A stretch of DNA of 64,000 nucleotides from Methyloprofundus sedimenti (GTDB lineage Bacteria > Pseudomonadota > Gammaproteobacteria > Methylococcales > Methylomonadaceae): positions 2,831,802 to 2,895,801 of the forward strand of contig NZ_LPUF01000001.1 in assembly GCF_002072955.1 (NCBI RefSeq), read 5' to 3'. Below are positions 54,654 through 63,358 of the stretch, in pieces (within the stretch, counting starts at the first letter, position 1; the number at the start of each line of letters is the position of its first letter). Under the pieces are notes generated by a model. It saw nothing but the letters and a program-made list of their open reading frames with translations. It did not search any database and was not told the origin of the DNA. The translations under genes and the position numbers were made by a program.

Positions 54654-55326
54654 TCACTGCCCATTTTTTTGCTGTCATCCTGCGCCCTGTTAATCTCTCA
54701 ATTTCCGCTGTAAACCGTTCATTCCTGAGCACCATGCCTTTTTTTGCCGCAATTCGAATATCGTCCAATAATTGTCCTTCGACTGGATATTTAAATAATG
54801 CACGGTAATTTTCCCGTCTCTTTTAGGGTTCACTCGCTAACGCTAAATACAAAGGATGAGCGGTACATAAAGTCGATTCTTTTCCTAACGTATTTACTGG
54901 GTAACTTGACCAGCTATAATCTGACGGATGTTTTACCATTCCTGCTCTGACCGGGTTGAGTTCAATATAACGATAAAGGTGTAAAAGGTAATTGTCTTCT
55001 TGCACCAGGCAGGATTTAAACCGACCTTCCCAAAGCGACCCGCTTCGTTTATAGCTAAAATTGAAATAACGTACATACTGCCTGCCCAGTGATTGCATCA
55101 TTAAACTAACTGCATTATGGGCTCTCGGCGTACACAGCAGGTGCACATGGTTGGTCATCAATACCCAGACATCAATTGTAAATGGATAGCGTTTTCGTGT
55201 ATTGTTTAGCGCATTGCGTAACCAGACACGAAAACCCTCATCGGTTAAAATATTCCGTCGTCGAAATGTTACCACAGTAAAGAAATAACAAGCCCCGGGT
55301 GCATCCGCACGGCGGTAATTCGACAT
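54650..55326 (-). pseudogene. RAYT, second chimeric copy, disrupted by stop codon and frameshift
   Basis: Very similar to the copy at 53835-54542 over its full length. After LALASEP an in-frame TAA at about 54822-54824 replaces the glutamate codon of the first copy. The C-terminal part (RIAAKKGMVLRNERFTAEIE) is followed by a one-base deletion in a T-run (7 instead of 8 T), which throws off the end. The REP supplies the final stop. Confidence 0.85.
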
Positions 55327-55347
55327 AACTACGTCCTCTCATCCAAC

Positions 55348-55426
55348 GTAGGGTGGGCAAACAGCTTTACCGTTTGCCCACCATTGGCCGATAAAAAAGG
55401 TGGGCAAAAAAGCCTGCCCACCCTAC
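55348..55426. repeat. REP/BIME element between RAYT genes
   Basis: gtagggtgggca to tgcccaccctac with internal ccattggccgataaaaaagg; shorter than the copy at 54564-54653. It lies 22 bp upstream of the second RAYT start and provides the stop codon of the third. Confidence 0.85.
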
Positions 55427-55974
55427 TCACCATATTCCATATCATCGTCTTGAATTAAATTGTTGCTACCCCAATTCGCCGGGTATATTCCCTGATTGAC
55501 ATAGCGATGAAATGTCGAATATGGCCATTCACTCACAGCTTTTACCAGTCCGTGCTTAACCGGATTGTAATGAATATAATTCATATGTCGCTGGTAATCA
55601 TTATCATCACGGATTTGATGCTCCCAAAAACGTCTTTGCCAAATGGTGCCTTCCCGATGTTTTTGTTTCGAGGCATTCACCCATTCAGGTTTGTGTAAGC
55701 TATCCTTTGCAGACTTTGTAAATTGCCTTTTGATGCCATTCCAGCGTACCGAAAAATCGTTATCATTTTCCGGCAAGGTCCAAATACAATGAAGATGATC
55801 GGGCAACAATATCCAGGCGTCAATTGTAAAAGGATAGCGTTTTCGTGTATTGCTTAGCGCATTGCGTAACCAGACACGAAAACCCTCATCGGTTAAAATA
55901 TTCCGTCGTCGAAATGTCACCACAGTAAAGAAATAGCAAGCCCCGGGTGTATCCGCACGACGGTAATTCGACAT
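55423..55974 (-). CDS. REP-associated tyrosine transposase, second subtype
   Basis: 183 residues. The HUH motif is in [10 protein letters not shown] (HxH). The body differs from the other copies: [38 protein letters not shown] with the likely catalytic tyrosine in [12 protein letters not shown], and YPANWG at the end. Only the first ~52 residues are shared with its neighbours. It is intact and could act on the adjacent REP elements. Confidence 0.85.
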   Translation of the reverse strand: MSNYRRADTPGACYFFTVVTFRRRNILTDEGFRVWLRNALSNTRKRYPFTIDAWILLPDHLHCIWTLPENDNDFSVRWNGIKRQFTKSAKDSLHKPEWVNASKQKHREGTIWQRRFWEHQIRDDNDYQRHMNYIHYNPVKHGLVKAVSEWPYSTFHRYVNQGIYPANWGSNNLIQDDDMEYGE

Positions 55975-55997
55975 ATCAATGTCCTCCCATATTCAAC

Positions 55998-56076
55998 GTA
56001 GGGTGGGCAAACAGCTTTACCGTTTGCCCACCATTTGCCGATACACAAGGTGGGCAAAAAAGCCTGCCCACCCTAC
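55998..56076. repeat. REP/BIME element
   Basis: Same family: gtagggtgggca to tgcccaccctac, with cgatacacaaggtgggca inside. It lies 24 bp upstream of the third RAYT start and abuts the truncated IS630 gene on the other side. Confidence 0.85.
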
Positions 56077-56393
56077 CGGGCTTTTTGAAGCATTTTCTTT
56101 GCCCCTTACTCGCTGAAGGTGACTATGTTGTGATGGATAATGCCTCAGTTCATAAAGTAGATGAGATTAAGGATCTTATTCAAAAAACAGGAGCAAAGCT
56201 TATTTATCTACCGCCTTACTCACCTGACCTTAACCCGATTGAATTAGCATGGAATAAAATTAAACAGTACTTACGCAAACAAAGACCACGAACCGTTGAA
56301 GCGTTATATCAAGCTTATGCCGAAGGGTTGAGATGCATCAGTACAGATAATGCTCAAAGCTTTGTTAATCACTCAATGAAGTTCGCTATTTAA
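56077..56393 (+). pseudogene. IS630-family transposase C-terminal fragment
   Basis: The fragment reads LAEGDYVVMDNASVHKVDEI, then LIYLPPYSPDLNPIELAWNK and IKQYLRKQRPRTVEAL, the DDE_3 catalytic end of an IS630 transposase with its second aspartate and its glutamate. The N-terminal half is missing; the REP element at 55998-56076 forms the truncation point. The open frame extends left through the REP, but those residues are not transposase. Confidence 0.8.
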
Positions 56394-56605
56394 GTGGGAT
56401 ATGTAATATATCTCGCTCCTTGCATTTCCCCGCAAAACCACATATTACACCCCACCTGCTAATTCTAACCTGAGTGGTCTCGCCATGCAGTTTGAATAGT
56501 TCAATTTTACTATATTGCAAGACCTTATATTTAAAGACCTGACCATAGCCTCCTGACCCTGACCTCCCAAAAATAACGCAAGAGGCTTGAGAATCAGTAT
56601 GGCAA

Positions 56606-57829
56606 TCAATACACCCGGATTTGCCCTCGTTTACCTTTAGGTACGACTACGATTCCGGATGGACTAATATGGTAGTGCTCCCGGTCGGATGCGGGGTGAT
56701 AGCCGATCACCGTGTCTGCTTCAATGAGATTATATCGGCCAATGATGGCACCGCGAAGCCGGGAACCTCGGCCTATGACGCAGTAATCCATAATGATACA
56801 GTCTTGTATATCGACATCAGGTTCTATCATTACCTCATGTCGGATCACCGAATTGCGAATATTGCCGCCATTGACCACGCTTCCTCCGCCAATAATGCAG
56901 TTTCGAATTTCACCGTTAATGATTCTGGCTTCCGGCCCGAAATAATGATCCGAATAAATAGGCCAATCGGGATTGAAGGTATCGAACCGCGGCTCCAATC
57001 CAAGCAGATCCATATGCGCCGCATGATAGGACTCAAAGTTGCCGACATCGCGCCAATAAGCCGATTCTTCATAAGCTTTGACGCCCGGTATTCGGTTAGA
57101 AGTGAAATCATAAGTACAGACTTTGTGCGTGCGCATCAGTTTAGGAAGTACATCATGGCCGAAATCTTTTTCTCCTCGGGCATGCGCTTCCTCCAAAGCA
57201 TCAATGAGCACCTGGGTTTTAAACAGGTAGTTACCCATTGAGGAAAGACAGTGTTGCGGATCGCCAGGAATAGACTTGGGTTGTGCGGGTTTTTCCTGAA
57301 AATCAATGATTCGTGACGAATTGTCCGGCGTGATGATGCCAAAATTGTGTCCCTGGTCCAGGGGCACGGGTAAGGCTGCCACCGTCATATCGGCCTGGTG
57401 ATCCAGGTGAAATTGAACCATTTGGCTAATATCCATGCGATAGATGTGATCGGCGCCGAAGACCGCCACTATGTCAGGGCGGTGATGTTCTATCAACCCC
57501 AGGTTCTGATAGACGGCGTCAGCAGTGCCCTGAAACCAATCCGGGCCGCCGCGCATCTGGGGCGGAACGACAGTCACAAAGTGGTCCGCAATGATATTCG
57601 AAACCGACCATGCTCGTCGTACGTGCTCGATCAATGACTGGGATTTGTACTGGACCAGCAAATAGATTGAGTGGATTTCCGAATTAACCAGATTGCTGAG
57701 CACAAAATCGACGAGGCGGTAACGTCCACCAAATGGAACTGCCGGTTTTGATCGTTCTGCAGTGAGTGGGTTCAGGCGAGAGCCTTCGCCGCCAGCCAAT
57801 ACAATCGCAAGCACTTTTGGGATAGCCAT
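56606..57829 (-). CDS. glgC: glucose-1-phosphate adenylyltransferase (ADP-glucose pyrophosphorylase)
   Basis: 407 residues. It makes ADP-glucose, the committed step of glycogen synthesis. LAIVLAGGEGSRLNPLT and SKPAVPFGGRYRLVDF are the nucleotide-binding signature; WFQGTADAVYQN, FGADHIYRMD and EKDFGHDVLP follow. The beta-helix C-terminal half has the repeated isoleucine pattern (EIRNCIIGGGSVVNGG). The start at 57829 is preceded by GGAGGG. It is not next to other glg genes in this window. Confidence 0.95.
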   Translation of the reverse strand: MAIPKVLAIVLAGGEGSRLNPLTAERSKPAVPFGGRYRLVDFVLSNLVNSEIHSIYLLVQYKSQSLIEHVRRAWSVSNIIADHFVTVVPPQMRGGPDWFQGTADAVYQNLGLIEHHRPDIVAVFGADHIYRMDISQMVQFHLDHQADMTVAALPVPLDQGHNFGIITPDNSSRIIDFQEKPAQPKSIPGDPQHCLSSMGNYLFKTQVLIDALEEAHARGEKDFGHDVLPKLMRTHKVCTYDFTSNRIPGVKAYEESAYWRDVGNFESYHAAHMDLLGLEPRFDTFNPDWPIYSDHYFGPEARIINGEIRNCIIGGGSVVNGGNIRNSVIRHEVMIEPDVDIQDCIIMDYCVIGRGSRLRGAIIGRYNLIEADTVIGYHPASDREHYHISPSGIVVVPKGKRGQIRVY

Positions 57830-57978
57830 CTTGCCCTCCGTTTCTAAAGTCAAACATTGTTAATGAGAAAAATACCTTTATGGGCCACCTTTACAATTTA
57901 GTTCTTCACCCAGTGGCCCCTGGTCGCTCAGGCAAATTGAAATACATCACTAACTCTCAGCCTATTGCTGATCCAGAT

Positions 57979-58326
57979 TCAGGATCGAATCATAGTAAGG
58001 ATCATCTTAAATTGCTTCAGCGCCTTAAGACTGTGCGTCTGCTGTGCGGGTATCAGAATAATATCCCCGCCATGCAAGTGATTTGGTTTGCCTGCAATAC
58101 TGACTTCCGCTTCGCCTTCGAGTACGTTCACAAGGGCATCGAATGGGGCCGTATGTTCGCTCAGCCCTTCGCCTTCGTCGAACGCGAAAATAGTCACAGT
58201 ACCTGTTGGTTTTTTGACCATTTCGTGGCTGACAATTGACCCTTCCTGGTAGTTCACCAAGCTGGCAGCATGAGTGATTTCGGCGCCGCTGAGTCCTTTG
58301 TGTTTGGGTACGTTTTCTGCTTGCAT
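57979..58326 (-). CDS. cupin-domain protein
   Basis: 115 residues, a single small beta-barrel. Motif 1 is seen as EGLSEHTAPFDALVNVLEGE (one His rather than the usual HxH) and motif 2 as HLHGGDIILIPAQQTHSLKA. Metal binding is plausible but reduced. Small cupins of this kind act as enzymes or sensors; none is indicated. It lies downstream of the rubredoxin gene on the same strand. A second, distinct cupin is at 59866-60195. Confidence 0.8.
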   Translation of the reverse strand: MQAENVPKHKGLSGAEITHAASLVNYQEGSIVSHEMVKKPTGTVTIFAFDEGEGLSEHTAPFDALVNVLEGEAEVSIAGKPNHLHGGDIILIPAQQTHSLKALKQFKMILTMIRS

Positions 58327-58408
58327 AATTTAATTTTCCAATGTGTTTTTACCAAACAGATAGGCGCTCGATCTCGTCGACGCCTACTGTCATGAGTGAA
58401 GTAAAGTC

Positions 58409-58579
58409 TTATTCCATCAGTTTAAAAAAATCTTTAGGCGCTCCACAGACCGGACACGACCAGTCATTCGGTATATCGGCCCAACGGGTTCCAGGCGCAA
58501 GACCGCTATCGGGATCGCCCTTGGCTTCATCGTAGATATGTTCACATTCTCTGCACTGATATTTTTTAAAATCTGACAT
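58409..58579 (-). CDS. rubredoxin
   Basis: 56 residues from an ATG at 58579 to TAA at 58409-58411. The iron ligands are four cysteines in two motifs, [16 protein letters not shown] and [14 protein letters not shown], joined by [13 protein letters not shown], the invariant rubredoxin hairpin. It is a one-electron carrier. Two adjacent cupin genes and an oxygen- or NO-related set further right fit a redox context, but no specific partner is shown. AGGAGAGTCAGC precedes the start. Confidence 0.93.
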   Translation of the reverse strand: MSDFKKYQCRECEHIYDEAKGDPDSGLAPGTRWADIPNDWSCPVCGAPKDFFKLME

Positions 58580-58678
58580 GCTGACTCTCCTAAATGGATT
58601 AGTTAATAAAAGTAGATAAGATGCTACTGTCCAAAGCCATGCCTTGAATAGCTAAAAGAAAAAAGCCTAACAGCACCT

Positions 58679-59260
58679 TCATTTTTCAAGTGCCTCGCTT
58701 ACTCGCTGCTTAAGCATAGGGAGTAAGGCCTGCTCGAACCACGGATTGCGGCTCAGCCAAATATTGTTTCGTGGACTCGGATGCGGAAGGGGGATTATCT
58801 TGGGCCAATAGGATTGCCAGTTGCTAACCGTCTCGGTCAGTGACCCGTGGGCTTCGTTAATGTGATACGCCTGCGCATACCGTCCAACAACCAGCGTAAG
58901 GTCAAGGTGGCGCAGATGCCCGAGAAGTTGATCCCGCCATGCCTCCGCGCATTCAGGCCGTGGCGGCAGATCGCCGTGTTTACTCGTGCCGGGAAAACAA
59001 AAGCCCATGGGTAAAATGGCGATTTGTTGCGCGTCGTAAAAAACCTCGCGCGTCACCCCCATCCACTCACGCAAGCGATCACCGCTGGCATCATCGAAAG
59101 GTATTCCGGATTCATGAACTTTTCTTCCCGGTGCCTGGCTGGCAATCAATACACGAGCTTGCGGGTGTATCTGCAATACGGACCGTACGCCATGCGGCAA
59201 CTGGGCCGCGCAAATAGAGCAGTCACGTACTTCGGCTAGCAACGAGGCAAATGAATTCAT
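58679..59260 (-). CDS. uracil-DNA glycosylase superfamily protein
   Basis: 193 residues. APGRKVHESGIPFDDASGDR and LREWMGV correspond to the GxAPG-type motif and following helix of the UDG superfamily, and LPHPSPRNNIWLSRNPWF is the second, leucine-loop motif. An N-terminal RDCSIC pair is seen, but a full 4Fe-4S set is not. It could remove uracil or another base; the subfamily is not resolved. Confidence 0.85.
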   Translation of the reverse strand: MNSFASLLAEVRDCSICAAQLPHGVRSVLQIHPQARVLIASQAPGRKVHESGIPFDDASGDRLREWMGVTREVFYDAQQIAILPMGFCFPGTSKHGDLPPRPECAEAWRDQLLGHLRHLDLTLVVGRYAQAYHINEAHGSLTETVSNWQSYWPKIIPLPHPSPRNNIWLSRNPWFEQALLPMLKQRVSEALEK

Positions 59261-59323
59261 GGGCTGACTTGCCTAATCACTGACGAGTAATCCATTTTGT
59301 CTCGAAGCGAAGCGTGCGGACAG

Positions 59324-59357
59324 TCAAAGCACAGACTATAGGCAGCCTGTGCTTTGA
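59324..59357. other. strong hairpin between UDG-family and DUF488 genes
   Basis: tcaaagcacag (59324-59334) and ctgtgctttga (59347-59357) form a perfect 11-bp stem with a 12-base loop. It lies between two minus-strand genes in a 168-bp gap. No T-run follows on the minus strand, so it may be a processing or attenuation element rather than a terminator. Confidence 0.5.
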
Positions 59358-59428
59358 TCTGTTCGGTACGGCTAGCGACCGCCTCCTTCCCAGATTAATA
59401 CCCTCTATCTCTCGCCTGTACCGGGACA

Positions 59429-59830
59429 TTAATCTTCCTCTCGCTGACGGAAAAGCCAGTCATTTTCCTGAATTACAACTGCCTGGTTATACCTTTCGTC
59501 CTTTGCTGCATAGACGAGCGTCACAAACCCCTTGTCCAGTTCTTGCTTTAACAGCTGGATTTGCTGCTGATTACCCTTGAGTTCATCCAGATAGCGCGCC
59601 TTAAATTCATGCCACCTGTCAGGATCGTGGTCAAACCATTTCCGAAGCTCCGTACTAGGCGCAATATCTTTTAACCACAGATCAACGCGGGCTTTTTCCT
59701 TGGTCAAACCGCGTGGCCAGAGTCTGTCCACGAGAATACGTTGGCCATCCTGCTTGTCCGGCAGTTCGTATACCCTTTTAATCCTGAACCGATCATGTTC
59801 TGGCTGTTGCATTAGGGTATACAGCCGCAT
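59429..59830 (-). CDS. DUF488-family protein
   Basis: 133 residues. The family pattern [20 protein letters not shown] is followed by [20 protein letters not shown] and [19 protein letters not shown]488 proteins have no settled function; some relatives carry nucleotide- or sulfur-linked annotations. The start may be the ATG at residue 7 (MQQPEHDRF). Confidence 0.85.
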   Translation of the reverse strand: MRLYTLMQQPEHDRFRIKRVYELPDKQDGQRILVDRLWPRGLTKEKARVDLWLKDIAPSTELRKWFDHDPDRWHEFKARYLDELKGNQQQIQLLKQELDKGFVTLVYAAKDERYNQAVVIQENDWLFRQREED

Positions 59831-59865
59831 TGTTTGAATAATATGTCCAGCATGGCACTAACCGT

Positions 59866-60195
59866 TTAGGCTTTAAAGAAGATTGTGAGTAACACCACTG
59901 AATCCAGCACTGCTTTCACGGCGTGCGACTCGTCCGGCATTAAATAAACGAGCTGGCCGGGTGTTAATACTTGTGTTGTCTGCATGGCTACGAACTCAAT
60001 TTTTCCGCTTATGCAATGAACCACGATAGGCCCTGAAACTTTGTGATCTGCAAATTCTTTACCCGCCGGAAGAGCCAGGCGGACAAGTTCCATGTCATCT
60101 GTTTTCACAATGACTTTTGATTTTTCATTCGGGACGTCTTGTGCCCAAGTTGCCAAGTCAACAACTTCATTGGATGATGCGTGATGTGTAGCCAT
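59866..60195 (-). CDS. cupin-domain protein
   Basis: 109 residues, a single cupin with LVRLALPAGKEFADHKVSGP, VVHCISGKIEFVAMQ, LTPGQLVYLMPDESHAVKAV. Histidines at the barrel mouth may bind a metal. The sequence is typical of small 'AraC-like ligand' cupins found beside redox genes. It has no sequence similarity with the cupin at 57979 beyond the fold. Confidence 0.82.
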   Translation of the reverse strand: MATHHASSNEVVDLATWAQDVPNEKSKVIVKTDDMELVRLALPAGKEFADHKVSGPIVVHCISGKIEFVAMQTTQVLTPGQLVYLMPDESHAVKAVLDSVVLLTIFFKA

Positions 60196-60365
60196 TAATA
60201 TTTCCTCATACGTGTAAATTTATCAAACACAAGTGACTAATTCAGTATAGCATTCGCCGAAGTCAGTGAACAACGACAGAAATTATTAAATAAGTAAAAA
60301 CAATTACTTAAGCTATTTTTACGTCACAAACTTGCGGCTTGTAATACTAGGGCAGCCTAAAGCAA

Positions 60366-60403
60366 TAGCAAGCCCCCGGTGTATCCACACGGCGGTAATT
60401 CGA
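60366..60403 (-). pseudogene. RAYT start-codon scar
   Basis: 38 bp identical or nearly so to the first codons of the RAYT genes (MSNYRRVDTPGA reading), followed on its left by unrelated DNA and on its right, after the usual cgtcgtcc-type leader, by a REP element. It is the footprint of a deleted or truncated RAYT copy. Confidence 0.8.
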
Positions 60404-60429
60404 CATATCAACGTCGTCCCACATTCAAC

Positions 60430-60507
60430 GTAGGGTGGGCAAACAACTTTACCGTTTGCCCGTCATTTACCGATAAAAAAGATGAGCAAAAAAACTGCTC
60501 ACCCTAC
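60430..60507. repeat. REP/BIME element, degenerate copy
   Basis: Opens gtagggtgggca and closes with gctcaccctac; both inner arms carry substitutions (gatgagca for ggtgggca) that still pair. It accompanies the RAYT scar at 60366-60403. The rest of 60508-60768 has no recognised gene, only a truncated open frame after the element. Confidence 0.8.
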
Positions 60508-60768
60508 CGGGCTGGGATGGCTCAAAGGCAATGTCGTGAGCGCAGCCTATCGCATAGCCAGCAGGGATATTCTCCCCGAAAAGACAGGGGATATCATTCA
60601 AATTCGCATGCTCTGTCAGCTCGTGTCGTTCTGCAGTTTTAGATAGTCCTTTAGCCCTTGTTGTGAGGCTTTATTGTGTGCCGCCTGTCGCGCACATCAG
60701 ACAGGTCTGACACAGGACACCGCTACGACAGGAAAAAGGCACGGCCACACCGCTAGGGGTTAAACAGT

Positions 60769-60843
60769 TTAGAAGGGAAGCTTATCTTCCATTTCATCGC
60801 TGTCTTTTGCCTGACAAATAATAGTCATAGCGGTGCGCCCCAT
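60769..60843 (-). CDS. possible 24-residue small protein
   Basis: An open frame from ATG 60843 to TAA 60769-60771 reads MGRTAMTIICQAKDSDEMED and ends KLPF. It begins 17 bp after the truncated-haemoglobin stop on the same strand, so it might be translated from that transcript or be the tail of a lost gene. No ribosome-binding site is convincing. Low confidence. Confidence 0.2.
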   Translation of the reverse strand: MGRTAMTIICQAKDSDEMEDKLPF

Positions 60844-60859
60844 AAATCAAGTTGAACGG

Positions 60860-61234
60860 TTATCGACTTAACACATCGTTGCGTGTGCTTTCAGCGATTG
60901 CCGCGACCTGAGCTATCAACTCTTCTTTTACGTTTAATTCGCGTAAGGTGTCGCCCAGATCTTCGATCACGGCATCGACATGCGAGTCGTTCAAGCCGCG
61001 CTCGACCAGGTGAGCATGGCCTTTGCGCATATCCAGACCGGTATAATTGTGCGGACCACCAAAAGCCATGGTCAAGAAAGCTTTTTGTTTAGCCGCTTGT
61101 TCCTCCATGTCTACATCATCAAAGAAGGTATTGATACGCTCATCACTTAGCACTTTGCGGTAAAAAATATCAACGGCAGCATTAACAGCGGCTTCACCGC
61201 CTATTTGTTCGTATAAAGAATCTTGTTGTGACAT
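60860..61234 (-). CDS. group I truncated haemoglobin
   Basis: 124 residues. The family signature runs SLYEQIGGEAAVNAAVDIFY (with the B10 tyrosine Y25), FFDDVDMEEQAAKQ, FLTMAFGGPHNYTG and MRKGHAHLVERG, where H73 is the proximal haem ligand. Such haemoglobins oxidise nitric oxide in the presence of oxygen. It is divergent from nsrR, whose product represses NO-detoxification genes, so it is probably a member of that regulon. A palindromic site lies 28-43 bp upstream of the start. Confidence 0.92.
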   Translation of the reverse strand: MSQQDSLYEQIGGEAAVNAAVDIFYRKVLSDERINTFFDDVDMEEQAAKQKAFLTMAFGGPHNYTGLDMRKGHAHLVERGLNDSHVDAVIEDLGDTLRELNVKEELIAQVAAIAESTRNDVLSR

Positions 61235-61261
61235 TTTTGCTCCAAATAGTATAAAAAGTAT

Positions 61262-61277
61262 TTAAGATATGTCTTAA
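61262..61277. promoter_or_regulatory. palindromic site near truncated haemoglobin start
   Basis: ttaaga-tatg-tcttaa has perfect 6-bp arms and lies 28-43 bp upstream of the haemoglobin ATG, a repressor position. A second, NsrR-like site (61319-61341) is nearby, so this could be an additional NsrR half-site pair or another regulator's operator. Confidence 0.5.
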
Positions 61278-61318
61278 GTAATCGATTAATGCTATATAAA
61301 CCCATACACCGAAAATTT

Positions 61319-61341
61319 AATATATATCTGAAATGCATCTT
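61319..61341. promoter_or_regulatory. candidate NsrR-binding site
   Basis: The right half aaatgcatctt matches the NsrR consensus AAATRCATCTT; the left half aatatatatct fits AAGATGYATTT at about 8 of 11. It lies between nsrR and the divergent truncated haemoglobin, suitable for control of both. Confidence 0.6.
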
Positions 61342-61425
61342 ATTGCTTGATTATAAAATCGTCAACCCCTATATCATGCTTTTTAGAGTCCAAACAAAAA
61401 CATGCAAATTTAAAGGAGTATCAAA

Positions 61426-61881
61426 ATGCAGCTTACCCAATTCACGGATCTTTCATTGCGCTTATTAATTTATCTTGCCCGCTTGCCGGAGCCGGGAATG
61501 GCAACCATTGCCGAAATCGCCGACTATCATCAAATTTCACGCAATCACTTGGTAAAAGTAGCAAATAGCTTGACTAACCAAGGCTTCATTATCTCGACCC
61601 GTGGCAAAGGTGGCGGCATCCAGCTGGCCAGACCTGCTTTTACCATCGGTGTTGGCGACGTCGTGCGGCAGACCGAAGCAAATATGAATCTGGTCGAGTG
61701 TTTCGACACACCTAATAACAACTGCCTCCTGATCCGCAACTGTTTTCTCAAAGCCTCGCTATACGAAGCGCAGCGGGCATTTATGGCGGTATTGGACAAA
61801 TATACTTTAGCAGATGCCGCCAGCTTAGGTGGCAACATAAATTTACCTTCACTCCCCACCGACAAACCCCAAGACAGATAA
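61426..61881 (+). CDS. nsrR: NsrR, nitric-oxide-sensing Rrf2 repressor
   Basis: 151 residues. The winged helix is marked by MQLTQFTDLSLRLLIYLA, then YHQISRNHLVKVAN and ISTRGKGGGIQLARPA. Three conserved cysteines, C92, C100 and C106 (VECFDTPNNNCLLIRNC), would hold the iron-sulfur cluster that NO destroys. AAAGGAG precedes the ATG. It is divergent from a truncated haemoglobin with candidate operators in between, a well-known NsrR arrangement. Confidence 0.9.
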   Translation: MQLTQFTDLSLRLLIYLARLPEPGMATIAEIADYHQISRNHLVKVANSLTNQGFIISTRGKGGGIQLARPAFTIGVGDVVRQTEANMNLVECFDTPNNNCLLIRNCFLKASLYEAQRAFMAVLDKYTLADAASLGGNINLPSLPTDKPQDR

Positions 61882-62011
61882 ATCGTTCTCGCCCTTGTTC
61901 GAGACAATAATCTGCTGGATACGTCGTTCAACACCCGCTAACTCATGCGGGTAAATTCCGGGTTCGATAGGCTTATCGGGTCAGAGGGAGCCGCAGCTCC
62001 CGTCTGCCCAC

Positions 62012-62042
62012 AGAACCGTGCGTACGGGTCCGTACACGGCTC
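62012..62042 (-). ncRNA. group II intron domain V
   Basis: gagccgtgtacgg and its partner ccgtacgcacggttct form the conserved 14-bp domain V hairpin, with the catalytic triad and a short tetraloop-like centre. It begins two bases after the reverse transcriptase stop codon, as in many bacterial introns. Confidence 0.85.
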
Positions 62043-62043
62043 C

Positions 62044-63358
62044 TCACGCAAGACGTATCCATTGAGAAACTTCAAACCAATGCTCTAACTTTCGGTCGGA
62101 TCGTATTTCCTGCCCTTTCAGATTTATAAACCAACTGTTCGGATAAGCCCTCGTCACTGCTCGCGCATTGGAGAGTTGCCACCGTTTGTTGTTTGAAAAG
62201 ACGGCTTTTGATGCTTGTTTTCGTGGTACGCCCCGTTTGGCCAGTTTTCGATATAGATGCTGTTTTCTCTTTTGTTGATCGACTATTCGTGATCGTAGTC
62301 GTCGCCTGATATGGGCTTCGATTTTATTCAATTGTGAGGGGTAGTAAGTCAAACTGTAGTAATTTGACCAGCCCACATACCATTGATTGATCTCGTCCAG
62401 TGATGTATCCAGAGTCTGATGTGTACCTCGCGGTGTCAGTGCTTCGATTTTACTCATGGCTGTTTGCAGGGCTTTATGCGCAATGGCAATTGTCCCCTTA
62501 ACCACGGTAAAACCTAAAAACTTTACCGCATCGGATTTAGCCACCTGGCTTTTCTCCTGATTCACTTTCAGTTTCAGCTTCTTTTCGATGAATTGGCTGA
62601 CTTTTTCCATCACTCGATCTGCCGCTTTTTGCGATTTTACGAAGATATTACAGTCGTCCGCGTACCTGCAAAATTCCAGTCCACGTTTTTCCAATTCCTG
62701 ATCCAGTTCATCCAGAACGATATTGCTCAGCAAGGGACTGAGTGAGCCCCCTTGCATTGCGCCTTCCTTGCTGGGGTTGACGATGCCATTGATCATGACG
62801 CCGCTACGCAACATGTTTCCGACTAGGCGAAGTATCCGTTTGTCGGATATTTTCTCGCCCATTCGGGCTATCAGCCTGTCGTGATGGATTCTATCAAAAA
62901 ACTTGGATAGATCTATATCCACCACGTAGGGCTTGCCACTGTTCACTATCTGTTGTGCCGCTTGTACCGCTTCGTGCTGGCTTCGCCCTGGGCGAAATCC
63001 ATAGCTGTGCGGTGAAAAATGCGGATCAAAGACCGGTTCCAGCAGTAGCTTTAATATTGTTTGTACCACTCGATCCCGTACCGTCGGTATGCCGAGTAGT
63101 CGTACACCTTTGCCTCCCGCTTGGCTATTTCTACTCGACGGACTGGCGAGGGTTGATAAGTCCAGTTTGCGAGTTCCTCTTGCAACTGACTTAGCTCTTC
63201 GTCTAAACGAGTTTTCAAAGTCTGCAATGGTTATTCCGTCTATGCCGGGTTTACCTTTGTTTTTCTTTACCTGTTTAAAAAGCGACGCCCAAGTATAAGG
63301 TTGAGCATAACTGGTCGAAAAGTCTGGGTTCCTCTATTAATAGGTCGTGTTCGTTCAT
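62044..63358 (-). pseudogene. group II intron reverse transcriptase/maturase with frameshifts
   Basis: The 3' 342 codons (from about 63069) are intact: SPHSYGFRPGRSQHEAVQAA, VVDIDLSKFFDRIHHDRL, the catalytic YADD in CRYADDCNIFVKS, and the maturase domain HIRRRLRSRIVDQQKRK. Upstream the protein must be read in three frames: MNEHDLLIEEPRLFDQL (from ATG 63358), then YTWASLFKQVKKNKGKPGID, then LDEELSQLQEELANWTYQPS and VRRVEIAK before the main frame returns at LLGIPTVRDRVVQ. So there are about three small indels, and an active protein is unlikely. The long open frame without a start at its 5' end comes from these shifts. Confidence 0.85.

Noticed and set aside
55947..56076. N-terminal extension of the IS630 fragment frame
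   Set aside because: It translates RAYT leader and REP DNA; transposase sequence begins only after 56077.
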